Below are positions 8,761 to 17,090 of a stretch of 64,000 bases of DNA, in pieces. Origin of the DNA: an uncultured bacterium (GTDB taxonomy: Bacteria; Krumholzibacteriota; Krumholzibacteriia; LZORAL124-64-63). The stretch covers positions 62,001 through 126,000 of the forward strand of contig CALMJK010000018.1 of the NCBI GenBank assembly GCA_937864225.1. The letters run 5' to 3'. Under the pieces are notes generated by a model that was not told where the DNA came from, ran no database searches, and was given only the letters and a program-made list of their open reading frames with translations. Made by a program: the position numbers and the translations under genes. Every line of letters starts with the position of its first letter. The stretch's first letter is position 1.

Positions 8761-8766
8761 ACATAT

Positions 8767-9489
8767 ATGAGTTCTTTGGCTTATACGGAGGTGCTAACGG
8801 GGGACCTGATCCAGTCCCGGCGGCTGCCCGTGACGGTTCGGAAACTGTTGCCCGCGCGGCTCGCCGCGGGCCTGTCCGCGCTCTCAAAGCCCCTCGGCGC
8901 GGGCGCCTCGCCGCCGCCGGCGAGGGCGGCGTGCTACGAGGTCTCCCGGGGCGATTCCTTTCAGATCGTCCTGGAGGGAGGCGGCCTGCGGGCGGCGCTC
9001 TTCCTGATGGCGTTCCTCGAGCACGGCCAGCCGCCCGCGGCGCCGCTGGTGCCGCGTCTCGCGCTGGGCATCGGGCGGGCGGAATACCTCGAGCTCCTCC
9101 CGCAGGGCGGGTGGGAGCCGGTGCCGCGGGGCTACCAGGCCGACGGCGACGCCTTCATGCGCTCGGGGGATCTGCTGGAGGAATTGAAACGGGAACGGCG
9201 GCGAGTGGGCGTGCGCTCCCCGTGGCCGGAGGTGGACGCGGAATTCCGAGTGGCGTGCCTGTTTCTCGACGACGTCGTGCGGCGCTGGTCCACCGCGCAG
9301 GCCGCGGCGGTGATGATGACTCTGAGAGGCGAGACGCAGCTGCGCATCGCGCGCGCGCACGGGGTCAGCCAGTCGGCCATCGCGCAGCGGCTGCGCGCCG
9401 CGGGCATACAGGCCGTGGAGGCGCTGCTGTCTCGCTGCGACAGCCTGCTCGCCGCGCGCGCGGCGGGCCAGACAGAGCCGGTGGTCTAG
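8767..9489 (+). CDS. SatD-family-like protein with C-terminal HTH
   Basis: 240 residues. The N-terminus has TGDLIQSRRL and, near residue 57, SRGDSFQ: the two short motifs that mark SatD-type proteins (TGDIxxSR and RGDxFQ). The C-terminus has a convincing helix-turn-helix, RIARAHGVSQSAIAQRLRAAG (residues about 190-212, shown in family terms as a sigma-70 region 4-like fold). SatD homologues often lie beside a DUF3307 membrane gene, and one follows 28 bases downstream here. The biochemical role is unknown. Start ATG 8767 is set by the promoter at 8730, which predicts a leaderless message. Confidence 0.72.
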   Translation: MSSLAYTEVLTGDLIQSRRLPVTVRKLLPARLAAGLSALSKPLGAGASPPPARAACYEVSRGDSFQIVLEGGGLRAALFLMAFLEHGQPPAAPLVPRLALGIGRAEYLELLPQGGWEPVPRGYQADGDAFMRSGDLLEELKRERRRVGVRSPWPEVDAEFRVACLFLDDVVRRWSTAQAAAVMMTLRGETQLRIARAHGVSQSAIAQRLRAAGIQAVEALLSRCDSLLAARAAGQTEPVV

Positions 9490-9517
9490 AGCAAGGCCGC
9501 GCCCGGAAGGGGTCGCG

Positions 9518-10252
9518 ATGGAGCAGATGGTCGGGCTGGCGCAGCGGGCCCTTGCCCCGGCCCTGGCCCTGCTGGCCGCGCACCTGCTGGCGGACTTCCC
9601 GCTGCAACCAAAGCGCTGGGTGGAGCAGAAGAGAGCCCGCGCCTGGCGGGCCCCCGCGCTCTACGGTCACGCCGCTGCGGCGGGTCTGTTGGCGTGGCTT
9701 TGCGCTCAGCAATGGGGGGCTTGGTGGGTCGGCGCGGCGGTCGCTCTGGGGCACGTGCTCTTCGACGGGCTGAAGGCCCGCAGACGCCGGGACGGTCCGG
9801 GGACCTTTCTCGCCGACCAGGGGGCTCATCTGGTTTTGGTCGGCATCTTGGCCTTGCTGATCGCCAGCCGTGGCGCCCGACCGATCGCGCCGGGCGCCGG
9901 ACTGCTCGGGCTGATCAACGCCTGCCTGCTCATTTGGTGGTTCGAGGGCGCGCTCGTCGGGCGCGCGACCGCTCGCTGGCGCGCGGAGCTCGGGACCGGC
10001 GACCTCGACGCGCGCGGCTTGCCCGACGCCGGCCTGTGGATCGGGCGCCTCGAGCGCTCCCTGATCCTGGTTTTCGTGCTGATCGGGCGGATCGAAGCGG
10101 TCGGATTCCTCATCGCCGCCAAGTCGGTTTTCCGCTTCGGCGAGGTCACCCAGCCTGGTCAGCGGCGCGAGGCCGAGTACATTCTCGTCGGCACGATGGG
10201 CAGCTTCCTGCTGGCGCTCTTGACTGGGTTGGGCGCCAGAGCGCTGCTTTGA
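9518..10252 (+). CDS. DUF3307 membrane protein, SatD partner
   Basis: 244 residues with six or seven hydrophobic segments. The N-terminal HLLADFPLQPKRW matches the DUF3307 motif (HxxxDFxLQ). GHVLFDGLKAR near residue 80 supplies the second conserved H/D/K cluster. Conserved polar residues inside membrane segments suggest a transporter or a membrane enzyme; no function is established. Starts 28 bases after the SatD-like gene with GGAAGGGG as ribosome site, so the two form an operon. Confidence 0.75.
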   Translation: MEQMVGLAQRALAPALALLAAHLLADFPLQPKRWVEQKRARAWRAPALYGHAAAAGLLAWLCAQQWGAWWVGAAVALGHVLFDGLKARRRRDGPGTFLADQGAHLVLVGILALLIASRGARPIAPGAGLLGLINACLLIWWFEGALVGRATARWRAELGTGDLDARGLPDAGLWIGRLERSLILVFVLIGRIEAVGFLIAAKSVFRFGEVTQPGQRREAEYILVGTMGSFLLALLTGLGARALL

Positions 10253-10276
10253 CGGCGGGCCGCCGGCGCCGGCGCT

Positions 10277-10304
10277 TGCGCGCCCCGGGCGAACGGTCTA
10301 CGAT
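10277..10304 (+). promoter_or_regulatory. possible leaderless promoter of the DUF2270 gene
   Basis: TTGCGC, a 16-17-base spacer and TACGAT, which ends 6 bases before ATG 10311. No ribosome binding site is visible between. Same layout as 5980, 8730 and 18558. Moderate to weak as a single match. Confidence 0.35.
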
Positions 10305-10310
10305 CCGTCC

Positions 10311-11054
10311 ATGCCCACGCGCGACGAGAAGCCCGCCCGCAACGGCCCCGCGTACCCCAGCGCGCAGTCGTGGCCCGACTTCGAGAGCCAGCCGCTGTCG
10401 CGAAGCGAGTACGTCACGGCGCTGGTGCATCTTTACCGCGGGGAGTTGAGCCGTTCTCTCAACTGGCGCGCGCGCCTGGACACCACGACCAACTGGGCGA
10501 TCATCGCGACGCTCGCGGTGCTCACCTTCAGCTTCAACAACCCGGCCTATGCCCGCGACACGCTGATCGGCGGCATGTACGCCACCCTGGTGTTCATGCT
10601 GCACGAGGCGAGGCGATTCCGCTTCTTCGACCTGTACAGGGCGCGCCTGCGCATGCTCGAGGAGAATTTCTACGGGCCGCTGTTGCGGCGCGATCCGCAC
10701 AGCCCGATCGACCGCTGGGGCGTGATGGTGGCCGACGACCTGCTGCGCCCGCGCTTCAAGATCACGCTGCTGCAGGCGGTGCGCGCGAGGTTGCTGAGGA
10801 ACTACGCCTTCGTCTTCGTCCTGCTGCTGCTGGCGTGGATGGCGCGGCTGTTCGCGCAGGCGCCGCCGGAGACGGCGTTGCTGCCGGCCGGCCCGGCCTG
10901 GCTGACCGAGTGGCTCCCTGCGGCGCTGGTGGCCGCGCTCTATCTATTCCTTGTTGCCGTTGTCCTGTTCACTCCGCGCGCGCAGCCGCCCGAACTTGCC
11001 TACTGGGCCGACCCGCGCCACCCCGGCGAGGACGTGCCCAGTCTGGACGTTTGA
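10311..11054 (+). CDS. DUF2270 integral membrane protein
   Basis: 247 residues. The N-terminal part, SEYVTALVHLYRGELSRSLNWRARLDTTTNW, followed by two TM segments and HEARRFRFFDLYRARLRMLEENFYGPLL, is the DUF2270 pattern. Two further TM segments lie in the C-terminal third. Function unknown. Convergent with the ferredoxin-like gene at 11061, only six bases apart. Confidence 0.75.
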   Translation: MPTRDEKPARNGPAYPSAQSWPDFESQPLSRSEYVTALVHLYRGELSRSLNWRARLDTTTNWAIIATLAVLTFSFNNPAYARDTLIGGMYATLVFMLHEARRFRFFDLYRARLRMLEENFYGPLLRRDPHSPIDRWGVMVADDLLRPRFKITLLQAVRARLLRNYAFVFVLLLLAWMARLFAQAPPETALLPAGPAWLTEWLPAALVAALYLFLVAVVLFTPRAQPPELAYWADPRHPGEDVPSLDV

Positions 11055-11060
11055 GGGCGC

Positions 11061-11762
11061 CTACCGGATCGCCCGCACCGACCGCAGCTGCCCCGTCAGC
11101 GCCAGCGTGTGTTCGTGCGCCGCCAGGTCATCGCGCCCGGACAGTTCGATCCCCTGCCGCGCGAGCTGAGACAGGCCTCGGCAACACGGCACTTCCATGA
11201 TCACGACGATGATCCCGGGCACGCTCGGTTCGGCCAGAATCGCGCCCAGCTTCGCGGCATACGGTTCCGTCTTGTCCAGCTTGGGGCAGGCGACGACCAC
11301 CGCGCGCCCGCGCAGGTAACGCCGATGGATCTCGGCGCTGGCCAACGGGGCGCAGGTGCTCATGACAACCAGCTCGCGCCCGCGGAAGCAGGGCGAGCCG
11401 GGTCGCACGAGATGCAACTGCACGGGCCACTGCTGCAACTCGGAGGGGATGATGACCGCCTCGTCGGGCGCGTCGTGGCGCGCCTGCGCCTCTTCGAAGC
11501 GGCGCACGGCCGCCGCGCCGCCCGTGGCGCGCAGGTTTTCCAGCGTCGCGCGCGCATCGTAGGCGGCCGCGTCGCGCTCGACGACCTTCAACGCTCCGCT
11601 GTGGCAGGCGCCGACGCAGTCGCCCAAGCCGTCGCAGTAGCCCTCGCGCACCAGCCTGGCCTTGCCCTCGATGATCTGGATGGCGCCCTCAGCGCAGCCC
11701 GCGGCGCAGTCGCCGCAGCCATCGCAGAGGCTTTCGTCGATCTCGATGATCTTGCGACGCAT
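11061..11762 (-). CDS. 4Fe-4S ferredoxin-type protein with a larger C-terminal domain
   Basis: 233 residues. N-terminal bacterial-type ferredoxin pair: the first motif CDGCGDCAAGC is complete; the second reads CDGLGDCVGAC, with Leu in place of the second Cys. A C-terminal domain of about 150 residues has scattered Cys (STCAPLAS, VACPKLD, EVPCCRGL), typical of a family annotated only as 4Fe-4S binding proteins in anaerobes. Probably a soluble redox or sensor protein. Start at 11762 is set by GGAAGAAG; a longer upstream reading has no support. Confidence 0.82.
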   Translation of the reverse strand: MRRKIIEIDESLCDGCGDCAAGCAEGAIQIIEGKARLVREGYCDGLGDCVGACHSGALKVVERDAAAYDARATLENLRATGGAAAVRRFEEAQARHDAPDEAVIIPSELQQWPVQLHLVRPGSPCFRGRELVVMSTCAPLASAEIHRRYLRGRAVVVACPKLDKTEPYAAKLGAILAEPSVPGIIVVIMEVPCCRGLSQLARQGIELSGRDDLAAHEHTLALTGQLRSVRAIR

Positions 11763-12000
11763 GGCTTCTTCCGCTGAGCGCAGTTGGCGAGCGCCGGCCC
11801 CAAACGCGAGGGCGGCCCCGCACCAATGCGCGACCGCCCCTGTCCACGACCGACGCGCCCGCATCAGGTGCGCTGCGGGGCGAGATCCTATTCTGCGCCG
11901 GCGACCCGAGCGTAACCCTGCGGCCGGCACGCGGTCAACCACAAGGAATGCTTCTTCGCGAAACGCAGAACGCCTACGCTTCGGACACGCCGCGGCGCGG

Positions 12001-14022
12001 CTACATCACCGCGGTCGGCGGCGCCGGCTCGTCGGCCGCGCCCGCCTTCGACAGCGGCACTCTGATCAGGTAGAACGCCAGGATCAGCGCGAAGAGGATC
12101 GCGGCCCAGCCCGCGCCGCCCCAACTGATCTCCCAGAAGCTCTCCCGGATGAACACCACGACCGCCACGCCCAGCTGCAGCAGGGCCTCGCCGGCGATCA
12201 GGCCCGAAGCCACGAGCACCCCCGCGTTCTCGACGCGCGCCTTCTGGGCCGGATTGTAGCCGCGCCTCGTGCCGGTCGAGTCCACGATCCAGCGGATGAC
12301 GCCGCCCACGAAGATCGCGAAGGTCGTCTCGAGCGGCAGGTACATGCCCACGGAGAAGAGCATGGGGCTCTTGACGCGCACGAGGATCAGCGCCAGGCCC
12401 ATGGCGATGCCCACGAAAACCAGCGGCCAGGCCATTTCGCCGCCCACGATGCCCTGCGAGAGGGTGGCCATGAGGCCCGCCTGCGGAGCCGAGAGCTGCG
12501 AGTCGCCGAAGCCGGCGCCGCCCTGCTTGATGTTGGAGAAGTGCAGGACGTAGAGCGGGAAGAACATGACGGCGCCGGCCACGACCACGCCGATCAGGTC
12601 GCCGACCTGCATCTTCCAGGGCGTACCGCCCAGGATGTGCCCCACCTTCAAGTCCTGCAGCATTTCGCCGGCCACCGCCGAGGAGACGCAAACCACGCCG
12701 GCCACGCCCAGCACGGCGGCCACGCCCTTCACGCCCGAGGCGCCCACCGCGACCATGACGATGGCCGCCACGATCAGCGTGGCGAGGGTGAGGCCGGAGA
12801 TCGGGTTGTTCGACGAGCCGATCATGCCCACCAGGTTGCCGGACACGGCCGCGAAGAAGAAGCCGGTGATGAGCATGACGATGGCGGCGCAGACCGCGCC
12901 GCCGATCATCCCGGAGAAGTGCGCGTAGAGAGCGATCATGAGCAGGAAAACGACGGCGATGCCGCCCAGCACGACATTGAAGCCGATATCCTTGTCCGTG
13001 CGGGAGGTCGCCGACTTCGCCTCGGCCGACTTCTTGAGGTCGCCGACCGCGCGGCCGAGCCCGGCGCCGAGGTTCTTGCGCATCTTGTACAGGGTGTACG
13101 TCGCGCCCACGAGCATGCCGCCCACGGCGATCGGGCGCACGATGAACTTCCAGACGTGCTGCACCATCGACGACCAGTCGACGGCGCCGCCTACGCCGGT
13201 GTACTGGGCGGTGAGGTCTGGGCCGAGGAAAAAGATCAAGAGCGGCACGAACAGCCCCCAGGCCAGCAGGCCGCCGGCAAAGTTCAGGGCGCCCAGCTCC
13301 GGCCCGATGATGTAACCCACGCCCATGTAGGCCGGGCTGACGGCCGGGGCGGAAATCGTGGACACGCCGCCGGCACGCACCGTGGGCGCGCCGGACTTGA
13401 GACCCAACCGCACGGCGCTTTCGCCGATCTGCCCGACCTTCAGCACGAACTCGTTGGAGGCGGTGAAGAGCTTGAAATTCCCCAACAGCTGGATGAGCGC
13501 GCCGAACCCCATGGCCTTGAAGAGTTGCGCGGCGGCCTCGGCGCCGCGCTGCCCGGCCTTGTGAATTTCAGCGGCCGCCACCGACTCGGGAAACTTGAGG
13601 TCCTTGTCCTCGACCATCACGCGCCGCAGCACGGTCACGAACATGATGCCGAGGATGCCGCCCACGATCATCAGCGCCGAGGCCTGGAAATAGTTGGCGG
13701 CGCTCTTGAAGTCCCAGATCTGCAGGATCACGAAGGCGGGGATGGTGAACACGGCGCCGGCCGCCACCGATTCGCCGATCGAGCCGACGGTACGAGCGAA
13801 GTTTTCCTCCAGCAGGGATCCGCGCATGATGCGCAGGACCGCCATGCCGATGACCGCCGCCGGATAGGTCGCGGCGATGGTCATGCCTGCCTTCAGGCCC
13901 AGGTAGGCGTTGGCCGCGCCCAGGATGACGCTCATGACCAAGCCCAGGATCAGGGCGCGGAGGGTGAACTCCCGCATCTTGGAATCGGCCGGGACGACGG
14001 GCTGGAAGGGTTTTTCGCTCAT
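12001..14022 (-). CDS. OPT family oligopeptide transporter
   Basis: 673 residues with about 15 TM segments. Early signature: SVILGAANAYLGLKAGMTIAATYPAAVIGM, then the long conserved membrane pairs of the OPT superfamily. Members import oligopeptides or metal chelates; the bacterial branch usually carries peptides. Start ATG at 14022 follows AAGGAG with 8-base spacing. Its upstream region faces the + strand gene at 14325. Confidence 0.92.
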   Translation of the reverse strand: MSEKPFQPVVPADSKMREFTLRALILGLVMSVILGAANAYLGLKAGMTIAATYPAAVIGMAVLRIMRGSLLEENFARTVGSIGESVAAGAVFTIPAFVILQIWDFKSAANYFQASALMIVGGILGIMFVTVLRRVMVEDKDLKFPESVAAAEIHKAGQRGAEAAAQLFKAMGFGALIQLLGNFKLFTASNEFVLKVGQIGESAVRLGLKSGAPTVRAGGVSTISAPAVSPAYMGVGYIIGPELGALNFAGGLLAWGLFVPLLIFFLGPDLTAQYTGVGGAVDWSSMVQHVWKFIVRPIAVGGMLVGATYTLYKMRKNLGAGLGRAVGDLKKSAEAKSATSRTDKDIGFNVVLGGIAVVFLLMIALYAHFSGMIGGAVCAAIVMLITGFFFAAVSGNLVGMIGSSNNPISGLTLATLIVAAIVMVAVGASGVKGVAAVLGVAGVVCVSSAVAGEMLQDLKVGHILGGTPWKMQVGDLIGVVVAGAVMFFPLYVLHFSNIKQGGAGFGDSQLSAPQAGLMATLSQGIVGGEMAWPLVFVGIAMGLALILVRVKSPMLFSVGMYLPLETTFAIFVGGVIRWIVDSTGTRRGYNPAQKARVENAGVLVASGLIAGEALLQLGVAVVVFIRESFWEISWGGAGWAAILFALILAFYLIRVPLSKAGAADEPAPPTAVM

Positions 14023-14324
14023 AGAAAGATCTCCTTCGCTCGCTCCGGCTCGCGCCGGGAGGCTGGGCGGCCTGGCTTGGCGACAACGAGCAGTCGCGGC
14101 GGCCGCCGGCGGGTTCGGCGCCCAAGGGCGGCCGTCGTCCGGCAATTCTAGGTTTCGAAAGATCTTGCGACAACAGGGAACTGGCCGGCGGCGCCGCCTT
14201 TTGGATCGCGGGGCGCGGGACCGTCGGCTATCCTCGCCCGCGTGGTTGCGCCGATCGCGCGCTCCGGCTCCGGAATCACTTCGGACAGGCGTATGGTCGC
14301 GCCCACTGGCCAGAGGAGGTCGCG
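14023..14324. other. 302-base intergenic region between divergent genes
   Basis: Carries the ribosome site of the OPT gene at its left end and GAGGAGG for the + strand membrane gene at its right end (about 14312-14318). Otherwise I see no convincing promoter, repeat, small gene or RNA. Confidence 0.5.
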
Positions 14325-14885
14325 ATGGTTCACGTGATGTCGTTGTGGCTGCCGATCCTGCTGTCGGCCGTGCTCGTCTTCGTGATCAGTTCGCTCATCC
14401 ACATGGTCCTGGGCTACCACAAGAACGAATGGAAGACGCTGCCGGACGAGGATCGCGCCAGGGAAGCCCTGCGCGCGCTGGGCATCGCGCCCGGCGAGTA
14501 CGTCGTGCCGCGGGCCGGGAGCATGAAGGAGATGAAGGATCCGACCTACGTCGAGAAGCTGAGCAAGGGCCCGGTGGTCTTCATGACCGTGCTGCCCAGC
14601 GGACCGCAGGCGATGGGCAGGAGCCTGTGCCTGTGGTTCGTGTACAGCCTCGTCGTGGGTGTGTTCGCGGCCTACATCGCCGGTCGCGCCTTGGCCCCTG
14701 GGGCTCATTACTTGGCGGTGTTCCGCTTCGCGGGCGCGACCGCGTTCATAGGCTACTCGCTCGCCCTCTGGCAGAACACCATCTGGTACAAGCGCGCGCT
14801 GGCGACGACCCTCAAGGCCAATCTCGACGGCCTGATCTACGCCTGCGTGACGGCCGGCACGTTCGGTTGGCTCTGGCCCAGGTAG
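14325..14885 (+). CDS. conserved hypothetical membrane protein
   Basis: 186 residues. TM1 spans residues about 6-27, followed by a soluble stretch rich in MKDP / EKL / GP motifs (residues 28-90: [20 protein letters not shown], then [19 protein letters not shown]), then three further TM segments. Looks like a widespread uncharacterised family. GAGGAGG lies 7 bases upstream of the ATG. Convergent with the secreted protein gene at 14941 across a hairpin. Confidence 0.72.
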   Translation: MVHVMSLWLPILLSAVLVFVISSLIHMVLGYHKNEWKTLPDEDRAREALRALGIAPGEYVVPRAGSMKEMKDPTYVEKLSKGPVVFMTVLPSGPQAMGRSLCLWFVYSLVVGVFAAYIAGRALAPGAHYLAVFRFAGATAFIGYSLALWQNTIWYKRALATTLKANLDGLIYACVTAGTFGWLWPR

Positions 14886-14899
14886 GGGGGGGAAACGCC

Positions 14900-14925
14900 G
14901 GCCGGCGGCCCCGGGACCGCCGGCC
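14900..14925. terminator. bidirectional hairpin between convergent genes
   Basis: GGCCGGCGG (14900-14908) and CCGCCGGCC (14917-14925) form a 9-base perfect stem with an 8-base loop. It lies between the stops of the + gene (14885) and the - gene (14941). No T tract on either side. Confidence 0.5.
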
Positions 14926-14940
14926 GGGCCAGTCATCGTG

Positions 14941-15555
14941 CTAGGGCGCGAAGCTCTTCTTCAGCGTTCCCCAGCGCTGCGGTTCGACCGGAACCATGCC
15001 GGCGGGCGTGATACGGCAATTGTCCATGCCGACGCGATCGCCGGTGCCGTCCTGGGCATCGATGTAGATCCTGATCGCGGTCACGTTCGTCAGCAGCAGC
15101 GCCCAGTCTTCCGGCAGCTGTTCCCAGGCGTCGGCCGTTAGCGGGACCGTGATCGTGGTCCAGTCTTCGAGGAAGGCGCGGGGGGTCACGTCCAGATCGA
15201 TGGCGATCGGCCCGGACTCGAGCGATACCCACCCGAAGGCCTCCAGCATGACCTCGCCATTGTCCAGGGTGCTCTTGAGATCGAATTTCAACGCCCCCCC
15301 GTCGTAGGCGCTCAGGTCGCCGAGGAAGGCGGTCGGCGCCACGACGAAGCCCAGGCCGGTTTCCAGGTCCTCGAATTCGACGTAGCCGCCCGGATTGCCC
15401 GCGCTGGCCTGGTAAGAGAGCATGCCTCCGGACGCCTCCCACCCCTCGTCGTCGCTGGCGAAGGTGCTCACGATCGGCTCCTGCGCGACGACGGCCGCCG
15501 CCAGCAGCAGGGTCGCGGCGCAGGCGAGAAGCGGCAGGCATCTCCTGTCAAACAT
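14941..15555 (-). CDS. secreted laminin-B-like domain protein with WGxLK tail
   Basis: 204 residues. Signal peptide MFDRRCLPLLACAATLLLAAAVVAQ. The body (STFASDDEGWEASGG, then YVEFEDLETGLGF, then a run of beta strands to VGMDNCRIT) resembles laminin B / discoidin-like carbohydrate-binding modules found in secreted proteins. The C-terminus is RWGTLKKSFAP. A second, unrelated secreted protein in the window (50688-51161) ends SWGALKSAYR; see findings. Start 15555 is set by GGAGG; longer readings have no signal. Confidence 0.72.
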   Translation of the reverse strand: MFDRRCLPLLACAATLLLAAAVVAQEPIVSTFASDDEGWEASGGMLSYQASAGNPGGYVEFEDLETGLGFVVAPTAFLGDLSAYDGGALKFDLKSTLDNGEVMLEAFGWVSLESGPIAIDLDVTPRAFLEDWTTITVPLTADAWEQLPEDWALLLTNVTAIRIYIDAQDGTGDRVGMDNCRITPAGMVPVEPQRWGTLKKSFAP

Positions 15556-15846
15556 GTCCCGAACCTCCACGATCTTGAGTCCGAAGCCCCTGCCATGCCG
15601 CCTAGCCGGGGGCGCGACCTCGCGCCGGCCAAGCGTGGAAGCAGCCCGTGACGCGCAAAGCTCCCGCTCGTGGGGTGGCTGTTTCTGGTGGCCGCCCGGA
15701 AAAATCCGCCCCAGACCCCAAGGCGGCGTAAGAGATCCAGCGCGGGCCCTTCCAGCATCTTGAACAGGGCTCGTCAACTCATGACCATACGGCACGGGCT
15801 AGTTTTGGGCCAGCGCTTTCCGGGAAACACCCCACCGGCGATCGCT
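15556..15846. other. 291-base gap upstream of the laminin-B-like gene
   Basis: Holds the ribosome site (GGAGG) and presumably the promoter of the - strand gene at 15555. No coding sequence, RNA gene or clear hairpin recognised. Confidence 0.4.
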
Positions 15847-16965
15847 TTACAATCTCGCCGTCACGGCCCTGGCCATGTCCAAGGTCGAGGCGCTGCCGCC
15901 CATGTCGTATGTCCTGACCTTCCCCTCCTTGAGCACGGCCGCGACGGCGCCCTCCAGGCGCTCGCCCAGCGCTTTTTCGCCCAAGAAATCAAACATCATT
16001 TTCACCGAGAGGATCGTCGCCAGGGGGTTGGCCTTGTACTGCCCCGCGTACTTGGGCGCGGAGCCGTGCGTGGGTTCGAACACGGCGACCTTCTCGCCGA
16101 TGTTGCCGGAGCAGCCGAAGCCCAGTCCCCCGACCATCTGCGCGCAGAGGTCGGAGATCACGTCTCCGTACAGATTTGGCGCCACGAGCACGTCGTAGTT
16201 GAACGGGTTCTTGAGCAGCCACATGGTCATGGCGTCGATGTTGGCGTCATCCATCTGAATGGTGGGGTAGTCCTTCGCGACAGCCTTGCCGATCTCCAGG
16301 AACATGCCGTCGGTCGCGCGCACGACGTTCGCCTTGTGCACGATCGTGACCTTCTTGCGCCCGTGCTTGCTGGCGAACTCGAACGCGGCGCGGATGATCC
16401 GCTCGCTGCCCTTGCGCGTGTTGATCTTGCACGAAACCGCGTAATCCGCGCCGGGCAGCTTGGCAAAGGGGCCGAAATTTTTCGACAATCCGCTCAGCGT
16501 GTCGCGCAGTTGGTCCGGCACCGGGCTGAACTCGACCCCCGCGTACAGGTCCTCGGTATTCTCGCGGAAGACGACCAGGTCGATCCCTTCCTTGAAGTTG
16601 AGCGGATTGCCGGGGTAGGCCTTGCAAGGCCGAAGGCAGATATAGAGATCGAACAGCTGCCGCATGCGCACGATGGGCGAGCGGTAGACGAGCCCCGTGC
16701 CGCGCAGCCCGGCGGCCAATTCCGCTTCAGCCGCCTTGACGGGTTTCGAGGTGATGGCGCCGAACAGGGCGGCGTCGACGTTCTTCAACAATTCGACCGT
16801 GCGGGCCGGGAAAGCGTCCCCCTCTTGGCGCCAGAACTCCCAGCCGATGTCGCCGTGCACGTATTCCGCGTCGAACCTCATGGCGTCCAGCACGAGTCGG
16901 GCGGCTTCCATCACGTCCACGCCGATCCCGTCGCCTGGCAGCCAGCCGATCCGGTACTTCGCCAT
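15847..16965 (-). CDS. isocitrate/isopropylmalate dehydrogenase family enzyme, probably isocitrate dehydrogenase
   Basis: 372-residue metal-dependent beta-decarboxylating dehydrogenase. Start MAKYRIGWLPGDGIG. The substrate loop SPIVRMRQLFDLYICLRP matches the IDH pattern (Ser and Arg kept, but Ile where E. coli Icd has Asn115). FRENTEDLYAGVEF and the Mg site NLYGDVISD are intact. The coenzyme region HGSAPKYAGQ has Lys-Tyr where NADP-linked Icd has K344-Y345 and NAD enzymes usually have Asp-Ile, suggesting NADP use. I infer IDH; isopropylmalate or homoisocitrate activity is not excluded. Start 16965 is set by GAGGAGG. Confidence 0.85.
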   Translation of the reverse strand: MAKYRIGWLPGDGIGVDVMEAARLVLDAMRFDAEYVHGDIGWEFWRQEGDAFPARTVELLKNVDAALFGAITSKPVKAAEAELAAGLRGTGLVYRSPIVRMRQLFDLYICLRPCKAYPGNPLNFKEGIDLVVFRENTEDLYAGVEFSPVPDQLRDTLSGLSKNFGPFAKLPGADYAVSCKINTRKGSERIIRAAFEFASKHGRKKVTIVHKANVVRATDGMFLEIGKAVAKDYPTIQMDDANIDAMTMWLLKNPFNYDVLVAPNLYGDVISDLCAQMVGGLGFGCSGNIGEKVAVFEPTHGSAPKYAGQYKANPLATILSVKMMFDFLGEKALGERLEGAVAAVLKEGKVRTYDMGGSASTLDMARAVTARL

Positions 16966-17090
16966 GACCGTCGTCCTCCTCGAAGCGTTTGTTCTTTGCG
17001 CCGGTCCGGCGCGGGGCGCCGCGGCCCCGGCCGCGCTGACGTTCAATGATAAGCGCAGGGGATGCGAAAGCCAGTCTCAAGTCCTTCGGC

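Noticed and set aside
11662-14151. 829-codon + strand frame across the OPT gene
   Set aside because: His/Asp-rich low-complexity translation is the mirror of membrane-protein codons; OPT signatures are on the - strand.
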